Source: Pseudomonas frederiksbergensis (GTDB lineage: Bacteria; Pseudomonadota; Gammaproteobacteria; Pseudomonadales; Pseudomonadaceae). Taken from it: a stretch of DNA of 64,000 nt. The number at the start of each line of letters is the position of its first letter. Position 1 is the stretch's first letter. Below the pieces are notes generated by a model. That model searched no databases. It had not been told where the DNA came from and was given only the letters and a program-made list of their open reading frames with translations. The translations under genes and the position numbers were made by a program. The stretch covers positions 1,849,501 through 1,913,500 of the forward strand of contig NZ_CP018319.1 in assembly GCF_001952935.1 (NCBI RefSeq). Direction: 5' to 3'. This document shows, piece by piece, positions 19,588 through 28,438 of this stretch.

Positions 19588-20751
19588 TTACACCAGCGCA
19601 GGTTGTCGCGTCTTCAGCACTCGAGAGAGGATCATCGCCGCGGGCAGCAGCACCAGTGGCCACAACTCGTCAGGGTTACCGATCAGCAAACTGCCATCGA
19701 AATTCAACATCACCAGCGCACACGCCAGGTACATTCCCCACGCGTCGCGCAGACGCCAGGCCTGCCAAAGGCTTGCGACCATCAGCGCGACGAACAACGC
19801 CAGCGCGACCCCGCCGCTGTAAAGCCCCAGCGCTACGAAAATGTTGTGTGGATGCTGAATCGGCATAGAGCCATCGAGCACCTGGGCGGTATGAAAGTTG
19901 ATGCCGCAGCCCAGCGTCCAGCCACAGTGGCGCCACTCGCCAACCATGATCTGGAAGATTTCGATACGGTACGAATCGCCTCGAGTCCAGAGGGACTGGT
20001 ACCAGGCTTCGTTGTGCACCATCAGGAACAACAGGCCTGAAACAACCGCGCCAATCGCCACCGCAGTGCCAACCAGCCGCGGCTTGAGATAAATGCCGTA
20101 AAGCAACCAGATGCCAAACAGGAACACAGCCCCCACGAACGCAGTACGCGTCTGCAGGACGAAGGCTACCGCGAACACCGACAAAACGATGGCCAGGCCA
20201 CCCTCAATATACTTTCGCTCCTTGAGCCAGATTGGCAGCGCCAGCGCCAACGCACAAAACAGCCAGATGCTGGCGTAGATGACGTTCTCCAGGCGTGCCG
20301 GAAGTATCGCCACCCGGCTACCGACGGCGAACTCACCGGTTGCCCATCCGTAGAGCGCACTGCCGAAAATGTACAACGTCAGAATCCAGAACTGAGCGCG
20401 AATAAAAGCTGCGCTGCGGAAAAACTGCGGATCGGTGAGGGCTGCGGCCACCATCACGAACATCAGTACATAGAAGACGTGTTTGTAGAATTGCAACTGC
20501 CCGGCAATCGTCGCAGGCACCAGAAACCACAGAATGAACGCCAGCCAGCCCCATGCCATTGGCTCCTTGAACAAGCCCGCACCGCGCGCCTTGATCAGGA
20601 AGACCAGGCCCGGCAATGCCATCAGGACGTAGAACAGGTTGTTGGTCCACTTCGACGACCAGCCCACCACAAAGCTCAACAGAAACAGGCAAAGCACTGC
20701 GCCGAAATAGGTCAAGGTGTTCTTTGCTGGCTTCATGCCGCTAAATTCCAT
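19588..20751 (-). CDS. waaL: O-antigen ligase family protein
   Basis: A polytopic inner-membrane protein of 387 residues with about ten to twelve hydrophobic segments and a large periplasmic loop near the C-terminal third (around GWTLGCGINFHTAQVLDG and IQHPHNIFVALGLYSGG). The H-x-x-F/Y pattern PHNIFV is typical of the Wzy_C/O-antigen ligase domain. It is expected to attach O-polysaccharide to lipid A-core on the periplasmic side. Starts at 20751 or 20736 (MKPAKNTL) are both possible; the first overlaps the upstream GT2 gene. Its place beside the core cluster supports ligase rather than polymerase. Confidence 0.85.
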   Translation of the reverse strand: MEFSGMKPAKNTLTYFGAVLCLFLLSFVVGWSSKWTNNLFYVLMALPGLVFLIKARGAGLFKEPMAWGWLAFILWFLVPATIAGQLQFYKHVFYVLMFVMVAAALTDPQFFRSAAFIRAQFWILTLYIFGSALYGWATGEFAVGSRVAILPARLENVIYASIWLFCALALALPIWLKERKYIEGGLAIVLSVFAVAFVLQTRTAFVGAVFLFGIWLLYGIYLKPRLVGTAVAIGAVVSGLLFLMVHNEAWYQSLWTRGDSYRIEIFQIMVGEWRHCGWTLGCGINFHTAQVLDGSMPIQHPHNIFVALGLYSGGVALALFVALMVASLWQAWRLRDAWGMYLACALVMLNFDGSLLIGNPDELWPLVLLPAAMILSRVLKTRQPALV

Positions 20752-21508
20752 GGAGCACCCAACCTATTGCCAGACCCAAGATAAGAGCTGCAATCAGCTT
20801 CAGCCGATCGAGACGTTTACGCCGTAACTTGTTCTCCCGCTCCTTCGGAACCACTACATGCTCTCCGAAGCCGGTGTGCAATACCGCGTCGTTTTCCAGA
20901 ATCAACGCATAGCGGTTTTCGCCAGCGTACAGGCGCGACAGGTCTTTCTCCCCGGAGAAACCGGAATACGGTGCATGCATCAAGTAATCCGCACGACGGC
21001 GCAGCCCTGGATTAAAGGAAAAACCTTGCCACTCGGCTTTTTGCGAGCCCAGTACGTAGAAAGGAATGCCATGGCTGACTTTGCGTTCGTTCAGGAACAC
21101 ATAAGGACTGTGAACCATCAGGTCATGATTGAAGCTGCGCAACCACACTTGCAGTGCCTGAGGATCTTCTTCCAGCAGGCATTGGGACTCTTCGATGAAC
21201 CCTTCGCGATAGAAGTCCCAGTCGTCCTCACAGTGGAAAATCCACGATGTCTGCACTTGAGCATAAGCAGCATCGATGGATCGCAACTGCCCAAGACGTG
21301 GCTGATTGATGAAGAACTGAGTGTGCGCTCTCCAGTGTTCCGGAATACAGGCCTCTACGGCGCTGTCGCCGGAGTCCTCGGTAATGAACACCTTACGAAT
21401 GGGAGCCGTGTTGAACCGGTCAAACGTCTCGAGCGTACGCTTCAACAGATCGAAGCGACCGCAACTAGTGATTACTACCGAAATGTCGCTAGTCTCGCTG
21501 AACAGCAT
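20741..21508 (-). CDS. Family 2-like glycosyltransferase, LPS core
   Basis: A 255-residue GT-A fold enzyme. The N-terminal ISVVITSCGRFDLLKRTLE is the nucleotide-sugar strand, and FHCEDDWDFY near residue 105 supplies the acidic DxD-like metal motif. A C-terminal hydrophobic segment (LIAALILGLAIGWVLHGI) looks like a membrane tail anchor, which is unusual for a soluble GT2. It occupies the position of the core rhamnosyltransferase wapR in P. aeruginosa, but I cannot establish orthology. It overlaps the start of waaL by 11 bases. Confidence 0.82.
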   Translation of the reverse strand: MLFSETSDISVVITSCGRFDLLKRTLETFDRFNTAPIRKVFITEDSGDSAVEACIPEHWRAHTQFFINQPRLGQLRSIDAAYAQVQTSWIFHCEDDWDFYREGFIEESQCLLEEDPQALQVWLRSFNHDLMVHSPYVFLNERKVSHGIPFYVLGSQKAEWQGFSFNPGLRRRADYLMHAPYSGFSGEKDLSRLYAGENRYALILENDAVLHTGFGEHVVVPKERENKLRRKRLDRLKLIAALILGLAIGWVLHGI

Positions 21509-21546
21509 TTATTTGCACCGCACATTGGTTGTGTAATCGCCCGGCT

Positions 21547-22503
21547 TCACAGCCCCAGCGACAAGCGTAATTTTTCTTTCCAGCCCAGCGGAACATGCTC
21601 GCGCAGCGGCGCACGCAGGGCGTCGACGATCGCATGTCCTACCGCCCGGAACGTGTAATGCTGCTCTACCAAAGCCTGCCCGGCCAATGAAATGGTCTCG
21701 GTCAGCTGTGGGGACTGGCGCAACACCGCCAGTTTTTCCCTGAGTTCGTCGCGGGTTCGATAGAGCACGATGTTGTGCATATCGACAAACCCCAGCGCGC
21801 GATTCTCTGCTTCCCCTTGATCGTAAGCAAACAGCACACAACCACAGGCCATGGCCTCGAAGTTCTTGATCATGTATTCGCCCATGCCGACGTCGGCACT
21901 CACGAAGTAACGGATCCGGCTCAACGTCTCGCAGTATTCCTCGCCCGACTTGGTGCGCGTGATCAGCAGGTTCTCCACTTCGGCCACGGACTCGAGCATG
22001 GCCTTGCGCCCGGCATACGCCACGCTGTTGAGGCTGCCGACGAAACCCAGCTCGATATCACGTTCACGCTGGCAGTTTTGCAACAACGCCTGATCGTAGC
22101 CCTTGGGCACGAAATGCGCGTCAAACCCTTCCTCACGCAAGCGCTGGCTGACCATGAAGCCCGAGCTGATCACCCGCACCCAGGGCAGCTTGCGGTAATG
22201 GGCGCTGAACTTGCCGGTGTACTTGCACGGGATGTAATTCTGGTACGCATCGTGTTCCAGAATAACCAGATTGGGCAGGGTCTGGATGAACCTCACCTGT
22301 CTGATTTCTTTTTTGAAGCGCAGGAAAAACACTATCCGGTCGTAGCGGGTCACATCGACATGCTTGCGGAAATATCCACGCAAGTCGTCCTGCTCCGCGC
22401 TGGTCAGATCGCGTTTGTCGCAGTCGCAGTGCTCGGCAATACCGTCGTACAGTCGATCGAGGATCGCTCGCTGCTCTTTCTGCACCAGAAACAGAACTTT
22501 CAA
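21547..22503 (-). CDS. ssg: Glycosyltransferase Ssg, cell-surface sugar biosynthesis
   Basis: A 318-residue glycosyltransferase related to Pseudomonas Ssg, needed in several species for complete LPS/surface polysaccharide and for attachment. It begins at a TTG (22503) that overlaps the dnpA stop as TTGA, with GAGAGA upstream; no ATG fits. The C-terminal half has the GT-B-like MGEYMIKNFEAMACGCVLFAYD segment, in which the conserved glutamate of the donor site can be seen. Identification rests on motif memory and position between dnpA and the GT2. Confidence 0.78.
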   Translation of the reverse strand: MKVLFLVQKEQRAILDRLYDGIAEHCDCDKRDLTSAEQDDLRGYFRKHVDVTRYDRIVFFLRFKKEIRQVRFIQTLPNLVILEHDAYQNYIPCKYTGKFSAHYRKLPWVRVISSGFMVSQRLREEGFDAHFVPKGYDQALLQNCQRERDIELGFVGSLNSVAYAGRKAMLESVAEVENLLITRTKSGEEYCETLSRIRYFVSADVGMGEYMIKNFEAMACGCVLFAYDQGEAENRALGFVDMHNIVLYRTRDELREKLAVLRQSPQLTETISLAGQALVEQHYTFRAVGHAIVDALRAPLREHVPLGWKEKLRLSLGL

Positions 22504-23942
22504 TTGGTCTCTCTCTTTCCAGACAGCTCTTGGACCCAGAACAATTCGTGGCGTCGCACCGCTTTACGGAAGAACTCGTTTTCGCCGAAAGCCGGCCAGC
22601 GTCGGGCCGCCAGACAACGTTGGATCGCCCGGCGAAGTAGACGCTTGAGGGGCAGTCGGGGCTGAAGGTCGTGCATCATGCCCAACGACATAGCCTTGTG
22701 CCACTGTTTTTCGGCCGACAGACAAAGCGCCCAAGGACGCAACGGTTCGTGATTATTGATCTGTGGCGGCAGGGTCACACCGGTCCCGGCATCACCCATT
22801 GGCCAGCGATCGTTGTCGTGAAGATGATTGGCGTAATGCAATAAGGTGCCGGGCTGCCAGGCTGTACCGTTCAGTGCCTGCATTACCGCCTGCTGTGAGC
22901 ATAGATGGTCCGGGTGCGGGTCGAAACGCGGATGTGGCAAAACGATGACCTCAGGCTGAATACGCTCGATCAACTCACTCAGGTCGGCCAGCAGATTGTT
23001 CCATGACGGTATGCCATCGACGTCACTGCCCAGGGCAAACGGATTGAACCGTCGAAAATATCGGGTATCACCCAGTTGTGCCTCACGGGACACCACGGCC
23101 TCGGTCGGCGCGCTTTGCATGGCGGGTAATTGCAGACAGAAATACCCCAACTGAATGCAGCGCTCCTGAGGTACACCGCCCCACAGCGGCACGCTGAGAC
23201 TGTCCCAGGCGCGAAGCGAGCCTTTCAACCGGGACGCTTCGACGCCATCGAGCCCCATCTGCTGATAGTGCCCGGCCTCGATTTCACCGGCAGTCAGGGT
23301 CACGATCCAGCTTTGACTGGCGCTGCTGTACAGGCCAAATGCGGCCAACTCGGCATCGTCGGCATGGGGTGCGATCACCATCACCCGTTGACGGCTGTAA
23401 TCCGGATGCTCGAACGCCCTGAGCACCGGCTCACCCAGCAGTCGGCAGAACCGCCCGCGCAGGCGTAGCTCACCTTGCGACAGAACCTGCGCCTGACCAC
23501 TGAGGTTGAGGTAACGCAGGCCGTTCACACCCCGCTCGAACGTTTGTCGGTCCGGGTTATCTCCCCCCGACAACTCGACCACGGGATCGATGAAGCGTCC
23601 CAGCCAAGTGCTTTTTATCCGTAGCGCCAGGATCAGCGTAGCGTCGTCGACCAGCATGACCCCGTCGTCCAGGCGCAAACGTTCACCGTCAAGATGAACC
23701 TTGGGCTGTTGGGTGTACGGTGGAAAGCTGTACTGATAATCGTCATTGGGCGAATAGAACAAATGGTCGGCGAACCAGGCCTCATGAGCAATCCAGCCTA
23801 GAACCGCGAGCACCAGCGGCAGCCACCAGGCCACCAGCACACCCACGGCAATCAAAAGCACCAGCGCGATGAGCAGACCGATGCGTTTGTTGCGCCGATG
23901 GCGCTTGAGCAATTGCTGTTTGCGGTTCATGGGCTGGCTCAT
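22500..23942 (-). CDS. dnpA: PIG-L family de-N-acetylase, LPS-associated
   Basis: A 480-residue predicted de-N-acetylase. The N-terminal region has strongly hydrophobic membrane segments (GLLIALVLLIAVGVLVAWW and onward), so it is membrane anchored. The zinc/catalytic motif is VIAPHADDAELAAFG, with HADD instead of the usual HPDD; the third zinc ligand is in PHPRFDPHPDHL. The P. aeruginosa homologue DnpA affects antibiotic tolerance. The start at 23942 overlaps the mig-14 stop (ATGA); the frame extends further upstream but inside mig-14. Confidence 0.85.
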   Translation of the reverse strand: MSQPMNRKQQLLKRHRRNKRIGLLIALVLLIAVGVLVAWWLPLVLAVLGWIAHEAWFADHLFYSPNDDYQYSFPPYTQQPKVHLDGERLRLDDGVMLVDDATLILALRIKSTWLGRFIDPVVELSGGDNPDRQTFERGVNGLRYLNLSGQAQVLSQGELRLRGRFCRLLGEPVLRAFEHPDYSRQRVMVIAPHADDAELAAFGLYSSASQSWIVTLTAGEIEAGHYQQMGLDGVEASRLKGSLRAWDSLSVPLWGGVPQERCIQLGYFCLQLPAMQSAPTEAVVSREAQLGDTRYFRRFNPFALGSDVDGIPSWNNLLADLSELIERIQPEVIVLPHPRFDPHPDHLCSQQAVMQALNGTAWQPGTLLHYANHLHDNDRWPMGDAGTGVTLPPQINNHEPLRPWALCLSAEKQWHKAMSLGMMHDLQPRLPLKRLLRRAIQRCLAARRWPAFGENEFFRKAVRRHELFWVQELSGKRETN

Positions 23943-24835
23943 ACGGTGAACACCGGCACAGGATTGCACCAGCGATCCTTGTATTCACGGTCGGCGCGAC
24001 CGAAAGAAAAGCGCAACGGTTTGCCCAACGCCCGGGCATGCTCCCAGGCGCTTTGCGTATTGATAAAGCTCAGCACGCTGCCCGGACTGAATTCGCGGGT
24101 TTCGGGATCGACGCCGCCATTGATGTACTCGACGCTGATCCACTGCGGTGTCTCGACACGGTAGACCAATTGAATCGCGATGGGCGCATCGTTGAGAAAA
24201 ATCACCGAGCCGATCAGCAAGTCACGCAGCAACTCGATGACCTCCGCCATGCGCTCGGCCCCCGTCGCCGGGAAGCCCCAGCGACGCTGGAACAGGTCGC
24301 AATAGATCGCCGCCAGTTCACTGCTGGAAAACTCCGCGACCGGCCGAACCACTCCGCCCGCTTCTTCCAGCAATCGCAATTCACGGCGCTGGTTGTAGCG
24401 AAACTTCTTCGACAGTTCTTCGGGAGTGCGGGCCATCGCCAGCTGTTCAGCTTGCAACTTGATGCCAGTGAAGCGGCCTTCATTCAGCGCTGACAGGTAG
24501 CGTCCACGATGACGCAGCGGCGCTTGTGCATCGGCAGCAGCCGGCAGGATGAACTCGGCATTACCGAGGTCGAACAGGCCTTTTTTACCGCGGCGCTTGA
24601 GCACATCCTTGGACAAGGCAAGGTCGCGGCCCCAGGTCGGGATCGCCGCTTTGACTTCACCGTTTTGCTCCCAGGCCAGGTAGCGCACAGGAATCTCGGC
24701 CAGCTGCGAAAGCCGCTCGACCACCATGGGATGAGTGGCGACACTGCCGCCATATCGTTGCCAGGCCTGGGCATATGTCGAGGCGTCGACTACCGCCCAG
24801 CCACGTTCGCGCCAGCCTTGAAATCGGTTGAGCAT
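23939..24835 (-). CDS. mig-14: Mig-14-like antimicrobial-peptide resistance protein
   Basis: A 298-residue GNAT/FemAB-like fold protein of the Mig-14 family, which in Salmonella and P. aeruginosa contributes to resistance to cationic antimicrobial peptides; its biochemical activity is unsettled. Recognised by RGWAVVDASTYAQAWQRYGG at the N-terminus and FSFGRADREYKDRWC at the C-terminus. The wapH stop and this start overlap by one base (TGATG), and the dnpA start overlaps this stop, so the three form a coupled string. Confidence 0.87.
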   Translation of the reverse strand: MLNRFQGWRERGWAVVDASTYAQAWQRYGGSVATHPMVVERLSQLAEIPVRYLAWEQNGEVKAAIPTWGRDLALSKDVLKRRGKKGLFDLGNAEFILPAAADAQAPLRHRGRYLSALNEGRFTGIKLQAEQLAMARTPEELSKKFRYNQRRELRLLEEAGGVVRPVAEFSSSELAAIYCDLFQRRWGFPATGAERMAEVIELLRDLLIGSVIFLNDAPIAIQLVYRVETPQWISVEYINGGVDPETREFSPGSVLSFINTQSAWEHARALGKPLRFSFGRADREYKDRWCNPVPVFTV

Positions 24836-25965
24836 CAGGCCCTCGACGCCAGTTCGGTAACGTGCGGCAAACGCCAGAAGGCATCGCGTACCGCGCGGTC
24901 GGAGAAGCGTTCACGCAAGCGATCGAGCATCAGCTCGGCACACTGGTGACGCTGCTGCTCATCCATCGCGGCCAGATGTTGCAGCCCTTGAGCCAAGTGT
25001 TCGGCATCGCCCAGCGGGAACAGGATACCGACGCCCTCGACCACTTCCTTCGCCCCGCCACACGCCGTAGCGAGCAACGGCACACCGGCCGCCATCGCCT
25101 CCAGCAGCACCATGCCGAACGGTTCGTGATCGGAACTCAGTGCAAACACATCGAAGGCACGGAAATAACGTCGGGCTTCAGGCACTTGGCCGAGGAACAG
25201 CACGCGGTCGCCGATACCCAACTCGCGGGCCAGGGCCTTGAGGTCCTGCTCCAGTCGACCGGCACCGAGAATCACCAATTGACTGCTGGCCGGCAAACCC
25301 GGCAACGCCGCAGCAAAACCGTGCAGCAGCGTGGTCTGATCCTTGTCCGGGTGCAGCCGTCCGACATTGCCGACAACCCACGCATCCGGTGCCAGGCCGA
25401 GGGTTTCCCGGGCCTCGCGAACTGATACCTGACTGTCCTGCAAGGTCTGCACATCGATACGGTTATAGAGCGTCTGAATCCGCGCCGCCGGCCACTTCGT
25501 CAGGCACTGGCGCATGTCGTCGCGCACGGCATCGGAAACCCCGAGCAGGCTCAGGCGCTTGCGGAAAATATTGGCGAAGAGTTTGCGCGTGCCGCGCTTG
25601 TAATCGTCAAACGCGTGATGCACGCCAATCACTGGCAACGACGTGCCGAGCAAGGCGATATAAACAGGCTTGAAACGGTGAGCGATGCAGAAACTGAAAT
25701 TGCGCGAGGCGGCGATCTTGCGCAGGTCGCTGATGGCGCCCAGCTTCAGGCCACGAATGGCCTTGGAGCTGTATTCCATGAACAGCACCTCATCGGAAGC
25801 GCAGCCCGCGGCGACTTCGGCATCGGCGGCCCCGGTCAGAAACACCGTGGTCACGCGATAACCGGTCCCCGCGAACAGGCTGGCGTACTGCCGGGCGCAG
25901 TCTAGAAACGGCCCGTCATAGCCGTGACAGAACTGCAGCACATGGCGTTCAGCCGAGCGTGTCAT
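24835..25965 (-). CDS. wapH: Family 4 glycosyltransferase, LPS core (WapH-like)
   Basis: A 376-residue GT-B retaining glycosyltransferase. The C-terminal donor domain carries VGNVGRLHPDKDQ and the EX7E motif in DHEPFGMVLLEAMAAGVP (about residues 278-295). Its position upstream of mig-14 and downstream of the carbamoyltransferase matches wapH in P. aeruginosa, where it is assigned to the outer core. The start (ATG, 25965) lies inside the carbamoyltransferase end, a 17-base overlap. The precise sugar added is unknown here. Confidence 0.85.
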   Translation of the reverse strand: MTRSAERHVLQFCHGYDGPFLDCARQYASLFAGTGYRVTTVFLTGAADAEVAAGCASDEVLFMEYSSKAIRGLKLGAISDLRKIAASRNFSFCIAHRFKPVYIALLGTSLPVIGVHHAFDDYKRGTRKLFANIFRKRLSLLGVSDAVRDDMRQCLTKWPAARIQTLYNRIDVQTLQDSQVSVREARETLGLAPDAWVVGNVGRLHPDKDQTTLLHGFAAALPGLPASSQLVILGAGRLEQDLKALARELGIGDRVLFLGQVPEARRYFRAFDVFALSSDHEPFGMVLLEAMAAGVPLLATACGGAKEVVEGVGILFPLGDAEHLAQGLQHLAAMDEQQRHQCAELMLDRLRERFSDRAVRDAFWRLPHVTELASRA

Positions 25966-27706
25966 ATGCGTCCGCGCCCTCTTTGACCACCAGGATGTCT
26001 TCCATGATCAGGTACTGCAGATCGGAACCGAAGAACATGTTCAGGGCGTCCGTCGGCGAGCAGATCATCGGTTCGCCACGACGGTTGAGCGAGGTGTTCA
26101 GCGACACGCCGTTACCGGTCAGCACTTCCAGCGCCTTCATCATGTCGTAGTAGCGCGGGTTGTATTCGCGCTTGAGCACCTGGGCCCGGGACGTACCGTC
26201 TTCGTGGACGACTTCCGGCACACGGGTCTTCCACTCTTCCGCCACTTCAAAGGTGAAGGTCATGAACGGCGCCGGGTGATCGATCTTGATCATCTGCGGT
26301 GCAACGGTGTCGAGCATCGACGGGCAGAAAGGCCTCCAGCGCTCGCGGAACTTGATCTGGTGGTTGATGCGGTCAGCCACGCCAACGGCGCTCGGGCAAC
26401 CGATGATCGAACGACCGCCCAAGGCGCGCGGACCGAACTCCATGCGACCCTGGAACCAGGCCACCGGGTTGCCATCGACCATGATCTTGGCGATGTTTTC
26501 CGGCATGTTCTCAAGCTTGCGCCATACCGGCTTGCTCGGGTGACGGGCACACGCGGCGAGCACGTCTTCGTTGGTGTACGACGGGCCGAGGTAGACGTGT
26601 TCCATCTTCTCGACCGGCACACCACGGGCATGGGACACATAGGCCGCCGCGCCTACCGCGGTGCCGGCATCGCCGGACGCAGGCTGCACGAACAGTTCTT
26701 TAACGTCATCGCGGGCGATGATTTTCTGGTTCAGCTTGACGTTCAACGCACAGCCACCGGCGTAGGCCAGCTTGCCGGTTTCCTTGAGCACGTCGCCCAG
26801 GTAGTGGTCGATCATCTGCAGCGAGATTTTTTCGAACAGCGCTTGAATGCTCGCTGCGTAGTGGATGTACGGCTCGTCGGCGATATCACCTTCGCGCTTC
26901 GGGCCCAGCCACTCGATCAGCTTCGGCGAGAAGTAGTAACCTTTGCCTTTTTCCTTGTAACGACGCAGGCCGATGACGTTGGCGTAGTCGGTGTTGATCA
27001 CCAGCTCGCCGTTTTCGAACGAAGCCAGGCGCGAGAAATCGTATTTGCTGGCGTCGCCGTACGGCGCCATGCCCATGACCTTGAACTCACCGTCGAGCAT
27101 ATCGAAACCGAGAAACTCGGTGATCGCGCCATACAGGCCGCCGAGGGAATCCGGATCAAAGAATTCCTTGATCTTGTGGATCTTGCCATTCTCGCCGTAA
27201 CCGAAGAAGGTCGTGGCGTACTCACCCTTGCCGTCGATCCCCAGGATCGCGGTTTTCTCTTTGAAACCGGAGCAGTGATAAGCGCTGGAGGCGTGGGCCA
27301 GGTGGTGCTCGACCGGCTCGATCTTGATTTTCTTCGGATCGAAGCCCAGTTGCTCGAGGCACCAGACAATCTTGTTGCGATAACGCTTGTAGCGACGGTT
27401 GCCCATCAGGATCGCGTCAAGAGCCCGATCCGGGGCGTACCAGTAACGCTTGGCGTACTGCCAGCGAGCCTTGCCGAACAGGCTGATCGGCGCGAACGGA
27501 ATCGCTACCACATCAACGTCGGATGGCTTGATACCGGCCTGCTCGAGGCAGAACTTCGCCGACTCGTAAGGCATGCGGTTCTTTGCATGTTTATCGCGCA
27601 CAAAGCGCTCTTCCTCAGCTGCCGCGACCAGCTTGCCGTCGATGTACAGGGCTGCGGAAGGATCATGGCTAAGGGCGCCGGACAGGCCAAGAATCGTCAA
27701 TGCCAC
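25949..27706 (-). CDS. wapO: LPS core carbamoyltransferase, NodU/CmcH type
   Basis: A 585-residue O-carbamoyltransferase expected to add a carbamoyl group to an inner-core heptose, as in P. aeruginosa LPS. The N-terminal Kae1-like domain contains GLSGALSHDPSAAL and the metal-binding HHLAHASSAYH; the C-terminal YrdC-like domain shows QGRMEFGPRALGGRSI. It starts at GTG 27706 with an AGAGG ribosome site. Its upstream neighbour is a small lipoprotein gene rather than a kinase, with 176 bases between, so it may have its own promoter. Confidence 0.88.
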   Translation of the reverse strand: MALTILGLSGALSHDPSAALYIDGKLVAAAEEERFVRDKHAKNRMPYESAKFCLEQAGIKPSDVDVVAIPFAPISLFGKARWQYAKRYWYAPDRALDAILMGNRRYKRYRNKIVWCLEQLGFDPKKIKIEPVEHHLAHASSAYHCSGFKEKTAILGIDGKGEYATTFFGYGENGKIHKIKEFFDPDSLGGLYGAITEFLGFDMLDGEFKVMGMAPYGDASKYDFSRLASFENGELVINTDYANVIGLRRYKEKGKGYYFSPKLIEWLGPKREGDIADEPYIHYAASIQALFEKISLQMIDHYLGDVLKETGKLAYAGGCALNVKLNQKIIARDDVKELFVQPASGDAGTAVGAAAYVSHARGVPVEKMEHVYLGPSYTNEDVLAACARHPSKPVWRKLENMPENIAKIMVDGNPVAWFQGRMEFGPRALGGRSIIGCPSAVGVADRINHQIKFRERWRPFCPSMLDTVAPQMIKIDHPAPFMTFTFEVAEEWKTRVPEVVHEDGTSRAQVLKREYNPRYYDMMKALEVLTGNGVSLNTSLNRRGEPMICSPTDALNMFFGSDLQYLIMEDILVVKEGADAYDTLG

Positions 27707-27882
27707 AGGGGTCTAGCCTCTTTAGTCTGCATGCAGGCGCAAGGCGCCTCAAAGATTAATGTGCCCTCGCAAAGGGCGAGTGGCAGCTAAAGGGCGGGAT
27801 TATAGCGTAAACATGGCGGGAATGACCCAGCGCATATTGCCCCCGTGAAGATGGCTCGGGCGATAGCAGGCGGCATTGCTCA

Positions 27883-28215
27883 TCAGCGGCCTGCTCGCCA
27901 ATAGATGCTGATATTGCCGTCAGTAGCCTGGCGGTAAATCGTATAGGGCAGGAGGACGGTATCGAAAACACCCGACAGGGTGAAATCCACCAATACGAAC
28001 GGCAAGAGAATTCCCGTGGGATCAGGCGCTGCATTCAATACGCAAAAGTCGAACGCCAGACCACTGTAGATACGCGGGATGGACTGGCAGTAGGTCTTCT
28101 GCTTTCTAAGACTGCGAGCCGCGTCTTCTTCATCTTGCAGCACTGTAACAGCGGTCCCGCAGCCTGATAAAACCAGTGCAAAAGCGCTCAGCAACAGCGT
28201 TATTTTTATTGTCAA
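27883..28215 (-). CDS. Small YceK/YidQ-like lipoprotein, TTG start
   Basis: A 110-residue predicted lipoprotein. The start is best placed at a TTG (28215) with a near-ideal GGAGGG six bases upstream, giving MTIKITLLLSAFALVLSGC with the lipobox cysteine at residue 19; the ATG at 28275 would bury the signal peptide. The remainder (IPRIYSGLAFDFC..., VLVDFTLSGVFDTVLLPYT) matches the YceK/YidQ family of unknown function. It interrupts the LPS block between the carbamoyltransferase and the kinase genes, separated from the latter by a REP element. Confidence 0.8.
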   Translation of the reverse strand: MTIKITLLLSAFALVLSGCGTAVTVLQDEEDAARSLRKQKTYCQSIPRIYSGLAFDFCVLNAAPDPTGILLPFVLVDFTLSGVFDTVLLPYTIYRQATDGNISIYWRAGR

Positions 28216-28345
28216 AATCTGCCCTCCGTGAACGTCAGGCAAACTAGCATTGCGGCTATTCAGGGCACAGTTCACGGGTTCTGCAGATCATGTAGGACAT
28301 TTCATAAGAACCTGTCCCTTAATCTCGGGGGGCTGTTCTGGCCCC

Positions 28346-28421
28346 ATCGCGAGCAGGCTCGCTCCTACAGGGGATCTGTGTCGCAACGGAGATCCAGTGT
28401 GGGAGCGAGCCTGCTCGCGAT
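28346..28421. repeat. REP-type inverted repeat (GCGAGCAGGCTCGC family)
   Basis: Arms ATCGCGAGCAGGCTCGCTCC and GGAGCGAGCCTGCTCGCGAT are reverse complements. They lie between the small lipoprotein gene and the two-domain kinase gene. The same type of arm is seen near 35516-35540. Confidence 0.87.
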
Positions 28422-28438
28422 AGGACCGAAGGTCCGAT

